IMG/VR virus record: IMGVR_UViG_3300010391_000011
Coordinates: 1 to 32,126 of that record
Strand: one strand, 5' to 3'
Source of the DNA: a virus
DNA length: 32,126 nt
The notes under the pieces were generated by a model that saw nothing but the letters and a program-made list of their open reading frames with translations, was not told the origin of the DNA and did no database searches. Of the stretch, positions 12,148 through 17,910 are shown one piece after another. A program made the translations under genes and the position numbers. Position 1 is the stretch's first letter. Each line of letters opens with the position of its first letter.

Positions 12148-12396
12148 TTGAAGGCCGAGATAATCCCTAAAATATGTGATATTTGGGTGAAAGCGCTTTC
12201 TGACGGAAAATTGACCGAAAATCAACGAAAGGTGGCTGAACAAAGCCGTATTTTGCTTGGCGCTTTTGCAGAGATTGGTATCACGGCTTTAATTGATGAA
12301 GCTACCGGCTACCAAAAGGACTTGATGTCAAGGGATAGTTACCTTTATAAAGGTCTTGAGACCTTGACGGCTTTGATTTATAATAAAGGTAGATAG
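12148..12396 (+). pseudogene. Truncated P63C-domain protein gene
   Basis: The frame opens after TAG 12127-12129; the only start is TTG 12148. The product (82 residues) has AEIIPKICDIWVKALSDGKL, then LTENQRKVAEQSRILLGAF and IALIDEATGYQ-like sequence (ITALIDEATGYQKDL), the hallmark of the P63C domain found in phage and CPR proteins. P63C proteins normally have a longer N-terminus and continue well past the EATGYQ motif; here both are missing. The 3' end is copy 2 of the 40-bp repeat. It looks like a gene cut down by recombination, though a minimal expressed form cannot be excluded. Confidence 0.6.
12349..12388 (+). repeat. 40-bp direct repeat, copy 2
   Basis: Identical to 11681-11720, 668 bp downstream. 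Encodes the last residues of the truncated P63C gene (KGLETLTALIYNKGR). Confidence 0.85.
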
Positions 12397-12420
12397 TTCT
12401 TTCAAAGAAAGGAGATCGCC

Positions 12421-12633
12421 GTGGTTCTTTACCTCACTCGTTTGGAATCGCTCTTGACTAACGCCCTCGATGAAGCTAACAAAATGAAAGGATCGCTGAA
12501 CCCTGATCGAGACCTGACCGCCGCCATTCGAGCCGTGATCTAGATCGTGCCCTCTCTCATCAAACTGGTGGAGAAGGCCAAGGAGAAGAGTTTGGTTGAA
12601 AACAATTCAGCCAACCCAGACTTCTGGCGCTGA
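12421..12633 (+). pseudogene. Gene interrupted by an in-frame amber codon
   Basis: GTG 12421 is preceded by AAAGGAG, a true SD sequence at correct spacing, which is unlike most genes here. Forty codons run to TAG 12541-12543, and the same frame stays open for 29 more codons (IVPSLIKLVEKAKEKS and so on) to TGA 12631. Both parts have similar charged helical composition, so this looks like one gene of about 70 codons broken by a point mutation, or translated through the stop. Composition is more GC-rich than the flanks. Family unknown. Confidence 0.5.
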
Positions 12634-12645
12634 AGGAGTGAAACG

Positions 12646-12843
12646 ATGTGCCTCATTCTGAAAACCGCTCTCAAACTCAAGGTTCCTTACAAAGTCGTTT
12701 TCTTCCGAGCGACCAAAGAAAGGGTCAAAGACCAAGACCTTGCTCGCAAGATGACCAATCTCTGGGTTGCGCATTGGGAAGAAAGGAATGTCGCGCCTGA
12801 TTATGTCGAAGACTGGTGTGTTGATGCGCTTCTTTCAAGGTAA
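12646..12843 (+). CDS. Small SD-led protein, unknown function
   Basis: 65 residues. AAGGAG lies seven bases before ATG 12646. The product is basic in the first half (VPYKVVFFRATKERVKDQDL) with Trp-rich helices (MTNLWVAHWEERNVAPDYVE). It shares the SD-style start of the preceding interrupted gene, so both may come from a donor with SD-dependent translation. Followed by a terminator. Confidence 0.55.
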   Translation: MCLILKTALKLKVPYKVVFFRATKERVKDQDLARKMTNLWVAHWEERNVAPDYVEDWCVDALLSR

Positions 12844-12865
12844 CAGATGTTACCCAAACAAAAGT

Positions 12866-12933
12866 CGGGCATTGCCCGCAGAGTTGACCCCATGCCGGAC
12901 ATGATGTCTAGCGGGTGGCCAACTCTTATTTTT
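12866..12933 (+). terminator. Rho-independent terminator with paired hairpins
   Basis: A first hairpin, CGGGC-ATT-GCCCG (12866-12878), is followed by a stem of AGAGTTG (12880-12886) with CAACTCT (12920-12926), extended by ACCC (12887-12890) with GGGT (12913-12916) across a 3-nt bulge. TATTTTT (12927-12933) follows. It closes the unit of SD-led genes. Confidence 0.65.
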
Positions 12934-12961
12934 CAATGACAAACAAAAGTGGCTAGTATGC

Positions 12962-12984
12962 TTACATTCACATGACCAATGTAA
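12962..12984 (+). promoter_or_regulatory. Inverted repeat, possible operator
   Basis: TTACATT (12962-12968) and AATGTAA (12978-12984) are perfect complements with a 9-nt spacer. It lies some 27 bp upstream of the next -10, where a repressor or activator could bind. A pair of TAATCA/TAATCA-type direct repeats flanks that -10. Confidence 0.35.
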
Positions 12985-13010
12985 ACAAACTTCCTTGCTA
13001 ATCAATAATT

Positions 13011-13019
13011 TGCTATAAT
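13011..13019 (+). promoter_or_regulatory. Extended -10 promoter
   Basis: TGCTATAAT, a perfect TATAAT at 13014-13019 with an extended TG. Predicted start near 13026; the next ATG is 13049. No good -35; TAATCA direct repeats on either side could be operator half-sites. Confidence 0.5.
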
Positions 13020-13048
13020 CTACCTAACTAATCAGTAATCAAATTAAC

Positions 13049-13225
13049 ATGGCAAAGTGGAAATTAGAAAAAGTGGAGGTATTTCACAACGGGATAATTA
13101 GTAATGAGGTTAGTGGTTATGACCTCCAAAAAAATGGGCTGACGATATGCAAATTTGGTTTAGACAGTTTGGCTGAATTAAAAGAGTTTTTTGCCAACTT
13201 GCATCTTCCTCCAATCGTTCCTTGA
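13049..13225 (+). CDS. Small protein, unknown function
   Basis: 58 residues from ATG 13049. Beta-rich first half (KWKLEKVEVFHNGIISNEVS), then a helix (GLDSLAELKEFFANLHLPP). Alone after its own promoter and followed by two structured RNA candidates. A regulator is possible; not recognised. Confidence 0.55.
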   Translation: MAKWKLEKVEVFHNGIISNEVSGYDLQKNGLTICKFGLDSLAELKEFFANLHLPPIVP

Positions 13226-13236
13226 AAACTAATTGT

Positions 13237-13316
13237 CCCCACTACCTTCACCGAGAGGTGGAGCTGGATTGCGTTCAACAAGACAGGCCCTTAACTTCAT
13301 GTTGAGGGTAGTGGGG
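13237..13316 (+). ncRNA. Three-way-junction RNA element
   Basis: P1 is 10 perfect pairs, CCCCACTACC (13237-13246) with GGTAGTGGGG (13307-13316). P2 abuts it: TTCACC (13247-13252), GAGA tetraloop, GGTGGA (13257-13262). P3 abuts on the other side: TTCAAC (13274-13279) with GTTGAG (13301-13306). An 11-nt strand joins P2 and P3. The layout is that of a compact three-way junction with a GNRA loop. It lies just 3' of the 13049 gene with no own promoter seen. Class unknown. Confidence 0.6.
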
Positions 13317-13387
13317 AGAATAGAGGTTGATTGTGACGGGTGCTTATGGGGTAAAACCTACAAGCTCCGGTCAAAGTCAATCTCTCG

Positions 13388-13396
13388 TGCTATACT
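13388..13396 (+). promoter_or_regulatory. Extended -10 promoter of the small RNA
   Basis: TGCTATACT with TATACT at 13391-13396. Predicted start at about 13402. Confidence 0.45.
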
Positions 13397-13399
13397 AAC

Positions 13400-13489
13400 C
13401 ACAGACCAGTTCTTTTGCTTTTCCTCCTCCATGAAACTCTGTGTCTCCTTCCTCCGGGCCCCTCACTGCGTAGGTGGGGGGCTTTTTTT
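13400..13489 (+). ncRNA. Small RNA with a CCUCCUCC (anti-SD-like) loop
   Basis: About 90 nt between an extended -10 (13388-13396) and a strong terminator. CACAGA (13400-13405) pairs with TCTGTG (13438-13443), leaving a 32-nt loop that contains CCTCCTCC (13423-13430). That is the same as the anti-SD of 16S rRNA and complementary to GGAGG. Pyrimidine-rich single-stranded seeds of this kind are used by trans-acting bacterial small RNAs to block ribosome-binding sites. A short spacer (TCTCCTTCCTCCG) precedes the terminator. No protein is encoded. Confidence 0.55.
13458..13489 (+). terminator. Strong Rho-independent terminator
   Basis: GCCCCTCAC (13458-13466) pairs with GTGGGGGGC (13474-13482), nine pairs including one G-U, with a 7-nt loop and TTTTTTT (13483-13489). 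Confidence 0.85.
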
Positions 13490-13521
13490 ATCCACTTTCT
13501 AAGGACTTGCTTTTTGATTTG

Positions 13522-13566
13522 TGCTATAATAAAACAATGAAAAGGGCTAAGTAATTGTGGTATAAT
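13522..13566 (+). promoter_or_regulatory. Two tandem extended -10 promoters for the GroEL/virion operon
   Basis: TGCTATAAT (13522-13530) and TGGTATAAT (13558-13566), both perfect -10 boxes with extended TG. They would start transcripts near 13537 and 13573, leaving leaders of 64 and 28 nt to ATG 13601. They sit just after the terminator of the small RNA. Two promoters in tandem fit a strongly expressed late operon. Confidence 0.6.
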
Positions 13567-13600
13567 TAGTTAGTTATTAGTTACAAGTTAATTTTTAATA

Positions 13601-15133
13601 ATGTCTAATCGTTTCAAAATTGCTAAGACTGGCGTAGAGGCAAGAGAAGGTCTGATAAAAGGTGCTAATTTTCTAGCTGACTGCGTTGGCTCTACTTTGG
13701 GGCCTTTTGGCCAGAACTGGTTTTTAGAAAAAGATGGTGGCCGAGTAACTAATGATGGTGTAACTGTCGCTAAGGATTTGATGTGTCGGGACGAAATACA
13801 AAATCAAGGACTTAGGGCTTTGAGAGAAGCGGCAGTCAAAACAAACGATCAGGTCGGCGACGGTACAACTTCCGCCATTGTCTTGGCCCAAGCCATCCTC
13901 AAAGAAGCCACTAGTGCTCTAGGTAATGGCAAGTCTTTTATCACTAAAATTACTCCCAGCGAGTTAATCAAAAAATTGAATAAAGAATTGGCGGAAGTGC
14001 TTGTAAAACTAAAAGAAATTTCTCTACCGATAAAAACTAAAGAGGAGTTGGTTGCTTCCGCTTTAGTGGCGGTGGAAAATGAGGAATTGGCGAAGATGAT
14101 CGGTGAAACCCAGTGGGAACTCGGCCCACAAGGATTTATTCTCTGTGATGAAACAGCAGAAAGAGAAAGTAAAATCGAGCGGATCAAGGGGGTGAGAATT
14201 GATAATGGTTTTGGCACTTCCTTGATGATGAATAACTTTGAAAAGCAGACATTGGAGGTGAACGATACCCAGATTATTTTGACTAGCCATGTTTGCCAGA
14301 CACTTTTGCCTTTCAAAAAAACAGGTGAACAGTTAGCGAAGATGGGTAAGAGAAAATTGGTTATCCTCGCTCGCGCTTTCAATGAACAAGCGATCAGAGA
14401 CGCAATGGAAAATCACAAAGTCGGTTTTCAAATTTACCCCATCAATGCCCCGTATACCGATATGAACGAAGTTTTTAAGGATTTATCGGCCGTGACAGGT
14501 GCGACATTCTTTGCCTCGGAAAACTCTGATTTGAACGATCTCAATGTTTTGGATGTTGGTTTCGCCGGCCGAGTAGTATCGGGACGCTATGACGCGATCA
14601 TTACTGGATTGGACGATGAAAAGTCAAAAGAACGGATCACCCTTCGTCTCAAAGAGTTAGAAGACCAACTCAAAGGAGAGAAATCAGAGTTTATGAAGAA
14701 TAATCTCGTGAGTCGGATTTCCCAATTGACGAATGGCTTCGCCTCTTTGAAAATCGGGGCGCAATCGGATGTAGAGCGTAAACGACTAAAAGACAAATCA
14801 GACGATGCGGTGAATGCCGTAAGGGCGGCTTTGCAAGAAGGAGTGGTCAAGGGGGCGGGTCTCGCTTTCAAAGAGATTGCTGATGGGTTACCAGAGGATT
14901 CTTTACTGAAAAGACCACTGTGTTCAATCTACGAGCAGATAATGTCTACTGCTCCGGCGGACTGGTCGGTGCCGGAATGGGTAAAAGATCCAACTAAAGT
15001 TCTAAGAATTGCTTTGGAGAATGCGGTGTCAGTAGCGGGGGCGTTGGCTACGGCAGGTGGGGTGACGGCAATGGAAAGGGACAAACCGCGTCTGGTCGAG
15101 GAAGTTAAAACAGAGGATGATGAAGATAAATAA
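13601..15133 (+). CDS. groEL: Phage-encoded GroEL (Cpn60) chaperonin
   Basis: 510 residues. The chaperonin ATP-site motifs are present: TLGPFGQN (32-39), NDGVTVAKD (51-59, Asp 52), GDGTT (86-90, Asp 87), and the C-terminal DDAVNAVRAA (401-410, Asp 402, matching the hydrolytic Asp 398 of E. coli) with GVVKGAG (414-420). Group I chaperonins fold proteins in an ATP-driven double ring. The protein is divergent and shorter than the 545-residue norm, and it lacks the C-terminal GGM repeat, ending in EDDEDK. No GroES gene was found nearby. It opens the virion operon, so help in folding capsid proteins is likely. Other phages are known to carry such GroELs, some acting without GroES. Confidence 0.95.
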   Translation: MSNRFKIAKTGVEAREGLIKGANFLADCVGSTLGPFGQNWFLEKDGGRVTNDGVTVAKDLMCRDEIQNQGLRALREAAVKTNDQVGDGTTSAIVLAQAILKEATSALGNGKSFITKITPSELIKKLNKELAEVLVKLKEISLPIKTKEELVASALVAVENEELAKMIGETQWELGPQGFILCDETAERESKIERIKGVRIDNGFGTSLMMNNFEKQTLEVNDTQIILTSHVCQTLLPFKKTGEQLAKMGKRKLVILARAFNEQAIRDAMENHKVGFQIYPINAPYTDMNEVFKDLSAVTGATFFASENSDLNDLNVLDVGFAGRVVSGRYDAIITGLDDEKSKERITLRLKELEDQLKGEKSEFMKNNLVSRISQLTNGFASLKIGAQSDVERKRLKDKSDDAVNAVRAALQEGVVKGAGLAFKEIADGLPEDSLLKRPLCSIYEQIMSTAPADWSVPEWVKDPTKVLRIALENAVSVAGALATAGGVTAMERDKPRLVEEVKTEDDEDK

Positions 15134-15152
15134 TTACTACTAATAAATTACT

Positions 15153-15311
15153 ATGCCTAAAGTAAAAATTGGAGGGAAGGTAAAACATTTTCCATACACG
15201 AAGAAAGGGAAAATAGCGGCGAAGAAAGCCAAGAAGGTGACGCAGAAGAAACACAAAGGAATGACTGGTGAAGAAATGCTGGGTAAAGCGATGAAATCTA
15301 AGAAAAAATAA
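15153..15311 (+). CDS. Very basic small protein, probable virion or DNA-binding
   Basis: 52 residues from ATG 15153. It has KIGGKVKHFPYTKKGKIAAK and runs of Lys (about 19 of 52). The GGK...HFPYTKKGxxAAKKAxKK pattern recurs in small proteins of phage virion operons. It might bind DNA or cap an acidic partner; no exact role known. It lies between GroEL and the terminase genes. Confidence 0.6.
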   Translation: MPKVKIGGKVKHFPYTKKGKIAAKKAKKVTQKKHKGMTGEEMLGKAMKSKKK

Positions 15312-15313
15312 TT

Positions 15314-15499
15314 ATGAGCCGAGCAAGCAAAAATCTAGTCTATAATTTCAAGTCAGGGTTAAAAGCCGTGGGAGAAGTAGCGCAATCTATCCGTCAAAGA
15401 TACAACCAAGCATACGAAAAGGGAATGTTTGGCACCCCACAAAGAGCTAAAGCCACAGAAGACTTGAGAAACAAGCTGAAGTATGGGTGGAGGCCGTAA
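15314..15499 (+). CDS. Small basic protein, unknown function
   Basis: 61 residues from ATG 15314, two bases after the preceding stop. Helical and basic, with GEVAQSIRQRYNQAYEKGMF and a basic tail. Not recognised. Confidence 0.6.
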   Translation: MSRASKNLVYNFKSGLKAVGEVAQSIRQRYNQAYEKGMFGTPQRAKATEDLRNKLKYGWRP

Positions 15500-15504
15500 G
15501 TTTG

Positions 15505-15513
15505 TGGTAGAAT
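15505..15513 (+). promoter_or_regulatory. Extended -10 promoter, leaderless for terS
   Basis: TGGTAGAAT with TAGAAT at 15508-15513; ATG 15520 follows after six bases, so transcription should start at the start codon. Confidence 0.5.
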
Positions 15514-15519
15514 GTAGGA

Positions 15520-15912
15520 ATGGCTAGAATCAAACCTCGTTTACAACAAATCAACCTTGCCAAATTAACTCTGCAAAATCCGCATTTAATAAAACACGGG
15601 AAGAAAAAAGAGCTGGTGGCGTTAGGTGGTTATGGAGAATCAGTGCAACATACTCCCGCAAAGGTCTTAGAGAGCAGGGGGTATCTTGAGGCATTAGATG
15701 ATTTAGGTTTGACTGATGAGTTGCTCACCACTTCATTGGTTGAAGACATTAAAGCCAAACCAAAGAATCGAAAACCAGAGTTAGAATTAGGTTTTAAGGT
15801 AAGAGGCCGTCTAAAAAACGATGAACCCAATGGTCCAATCTTTAACTTCAACATCCTTACTATCGAGCAACAAAAAAGAGTTGCCAGAAGGGTTATTGCT
15901 GGCGATAAATAG
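15520..15912 (+). CDS. terS: Probable terminase small subunit
   Basis: 130 residues. Region 35-70 (KKELVALGGYGESVQHTPAK, then VLESRGYLEALDDLGLTDEL) resembles the N-terminal DNA-binding helices of phage small terminases (AGYS...NP...V). The large terminase gene begins inside its 3' end, as is usual for the pair. Role: recognises the packaging site and loads TerL on the DNA. It starts at ATG 15520, six bases after a -10 box. Confidence 0.65.
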   Translation: MARIKPRLQQINLAKLTLQNPHLIKHGKKKELVALGGYGESVQHTPAKVLESRGYLEALDDLGLTDELLTTSLVEDIKAKPKNRKPELELGFKVRGRLKNDEPNGPIFNFNILTIEQQKRVARRVIAGDK

Positions 15913-17260
15913 GGCAAAAAATAACCTTGTTGATTTTGAGATCGTTACTAACCCCCTGTACGAACCAGCACGACACCACGAGGTTTTAGCTAAAGAGCTA
16001 GAACACATCGAAGCGTTTGGTGATCGGGATTATAAGATTCTTGTGGTAGTGGAGCCACCTCGCCACGGAAAAAGTCAGCAAGTCTCAATAGATTTTCCCG
16101 CTTGGTTTTTAGGGAGAAATCCGACTGAAGAAATTATCACTGCTTCTTATTCGGCTGAACTAGCTCAAGATTTTGGTGGTAAGACCAGAGAGAAAGTGGA
16201 TAGCGAAGCGTATAAGTTAATTTTTCCTAATGTTCGGTTGAAAGCGGACGAACAGGCGAAAGGGCATTGGCGAGTTAATCAGGGCGGGAGTTATATGGCG
16301 GTGGGTGTTGGAGGGCCGATAACTGGTCGTGGGGCAAAAGTATTCTCGATTGACGACGCAATCAAGAACCGTGAGGAAGCCGAGAGTGAGGTTTATCGCT
16401 CAAAGATATGGAACTGGTTTACTTCCACCGCCTTTACCCGTCTCGCGCCTCAAGGAGTGATGATTGTGACCAATACCCGTTGGCATTTGGACGACTTGAC
16501 TGGTCGGATATTAAAGCACCGAGATTTAGCCAAGCGAACGAAGGTCATTCACTTTCCCGCGATTAACGACCAAGGGCAAGCCCTATGGCCCGAGAGATTT
16601 AATATCGAAGCCCTAGAGGAAATTAAACGAACGATTGGCCCGTATGACTGGCAAAGTTTGTATATGGGCCATCCTGTTCTAACCGAGAACCAAGAGTTTA
16701 AGCCCGAGTGGTTTAGGCGGGCAAGCGAGGAGGCCGTGGGGTTGATGAATTGTCGGCGGTTTCTAACGATCGACACCGCAATGAGTAAAAAGTCTCAAGC
16801 GGACAGCACGGGCTTTTGTGATAATAGTATCAACCAAGAAAACTTTTGGCATTTGCGGGCGTGGCGAGCCAAGATTGGGCCGGAAGAACTTGTGAATAGT
16901 ATTTTCTCTTTGCATGAGTCCAACCGCTATGAGAGAATAGGGATAGAGAAGACGGCTTACCTTGAGGGATTGAAACCTTACCTTGACAGTGAGCAGAGAA
17001 AACGCAATCGCTTCTTACCGATTGTAGAGTTAAAACATAATCAAACCCAAAAAGAAGTGCGCGTGCGTGGTTTAATACCAAGATATGCCGCCAAGTCTAT
17101 TTTTCATATCGAAGGGCGTTGCAACGATTTGGAGGAGGAGATGATGAACTTTCCGGTGGGGATGCAAGATGATGTTTTGGATTCGGTTGCTTATCAGTTG
17201 CAAGTAACCGCCGCCGAAGAATCAAGTCAACTCTCTGTCCACCTCCCTGACGATGCTTGA
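15821..17260 (+). CDS. terL: Terminase large subunit (packaging ATPase and nuclease)
   Basis: 479 residues. ATPase: Walker A EPPRHGKSQ (78-86), Walker B VFSIDD (174-179), coupling motif TNTRWH (217-222). Nuclease (RNase H fold): Asp 318 in TIDTAMSKKSQADS, Glu 376 in GIEKTAY and Asp 450-454 in GMQDDVLDS. TerL powers DNA translocation into the procapsid and cuts concatemers. Start ATG 15821 overlaps terS by 92 bases in another frame; a start later in the overlap is possible, because residues before about 40 show no conserved motif. Confidence 0.95.
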   Translation: MNPMVQSLTSTSLLSSNKKELPEGLLLAINRAKNNLVDFEIVTNPLYEPARHHEVLAKELEHIEAFGDRDYKILVVVEPPRHGKSQQVSIDFPAWFLGRNPTEEIITASYSAELAQDFGGKTREKVDSEAYKLIFPNVRLKADEQAKGHWRVNQGGSYMAVGVGGPITGRGAKVFSIDDAIKNREEAESEVYRSKIWNWFTSTAFTRLAPQGVMIVTNTRWHLDDLTGRILKHRDLAKRTKVIHFPAINDQGQALWPERFNIEALEEIKRTIGPYDWQSLYMGHPVLTENQEFKPEWFRRASEEAVGLMNCRRFLTIDTAMSKKSQADSTGFCDNSINQENFWHLRAWRAKIGPEELVNSIFSLHESNRYERIGIEKTAYLEGLKPYLDSEQRKRNRFLPIVELKHNQTQKEVRVRGLIPRYAAKSIFHIEGRCNDLEEEMMNFPVGMQDDVLDSVAYQLQVTAAEESSQLSVHLPDDA

Positions 17261-17287
17261 CATTATTAAATATGTTAAACTGATGTG

Positions 17288-17785
17288 ATGAGAGATAAAG
17301 AAAAAAGTAAAAAGTATTTCGCTGATTGGTATTCAAAACCAGAAAATAAATTAAGAACCAATCTACGATCTAGGCTTTGGGCTCTGGCTAATCCTGACAA
17401 GGTTAGGATTAGCCAAGAAAGGTGGGCTTTAGCTAATCCTCGGGTGAGAATGACTGACAAGACTAGATTTAATAAGTTCGCTGATATTAAGGGTGATAAT
17501 GAGTGTTGGAATTGGCTCGGCTCAAAACTTCCTAGCGGCTATGGAAAAACAAGTTACAAAGGAAAACATATCTATGCCCACAGGTTTTCTTTTTTGATCC
17601 ACCACGGCGAAATACCTGACGACAAACAGGTTCTTCATGTGTGTGATAATCCAAGTTGTGTTAATTTTAAGCATCTTTGGTTGGGGACAATAAAGCAAAA
17701 TATGCGTGATAGAGACGAAAAAAAGAGAGATAGGTGGTCAAAGCAGTCGGTGGTATTGCAATCATTGGCTGGTAGTATGGTATAA
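17288..17785 (+). CDS. Free-standing HNH homing-type endonuclease
   Basis: 165 residues from ATG 17288 (a GTG one codon earlier is open). Core: CWNWLG, GYGKTSYKGKHIYAHRFSF, GEIPDDKQVLHVCDNPSCVN and HLWLGTIKQNMRDRDEKKR, the typical order of the HNH_3-like phage nucleases with the AHR His and the LHxCDN histidine in place. It lies between terL and the portal, a common site for such selfish genes, and shows no intron boundaries. A basic N-terminal part (residues 1-60) may bind DNA. Confidence 0.9.
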   Translation: MRDKEKSKKYFADWYSKPENKLRTNLRSRLWALANPDKVRISQERWALANPRVRMTDKTRFNKFADIKGDNECWNWLGSKLPSGYGKTSYKGKHIYAHRFSFLIHHGEIPDDKQVLHVCDNPSCVNFKHLWLGTIKQNMRDRDEKKRDRWSKQSVVLQSLAGSMV

Positions 17786-17786
17786 T
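17778..17786 (+). promoter_or_regulatory. Extended -10 promoter, leaderless for 17794
   Basis: TGGTATAAT, perfect -10 at 17781-17786 inside the end of the HNH gene; ATG 17794 follows after seven bases. Confidence 0.55.
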
Positions 17787-17793
17787 TAAGACT

Positions 17794-17910
17794 ATGAACT
17801 TGGAAAAACATCTCGGTTGGTTTTATATTAAAGGTTGGTTGCCGATGTTTGTTTTAGATTTTTACAGGAAGTTTTTTGTTACTAGAAAGATTAAGAAAAT
17901 ACTATCGTGA
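17794..17910 (+). CDS. 38-residue basic peptide
   Basis: From ATG 17794 to TGA 17908-17910. Aromatic and basic (HLGWFYIKGWLPMFVLDFYR, then a Lys/Arg tail), perhaps membrane-associated. It overlaps the portal start (GTG 17907). It may chiefly provide translational coupling for the portal gene after the HNH insertion. Confidence 0.4.
   Translation: MNLEKHLGWFYIKGWLPMFVLDFYRKFFVTRKIKKILS

Noticed and set aside
12541-12543. Amber recoding of the phage genome
   Set aside because: Several good genes (2226, 2518, 5971, 19930, 22855, 28969) end at TAG, so TAG is a normal stop here.
13233-13502. 89-residue frame across the three-way-junction RNA
   Set aside because: It starts at TTG, runs through two predicted RNA structures, a promoter and a terminator, and shows no protein-like features.
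13849-14382. 177-residue minus-strand frame opposite groEL
   Set aside because: Antisense shadow of groEL, with no start signals or motifs.
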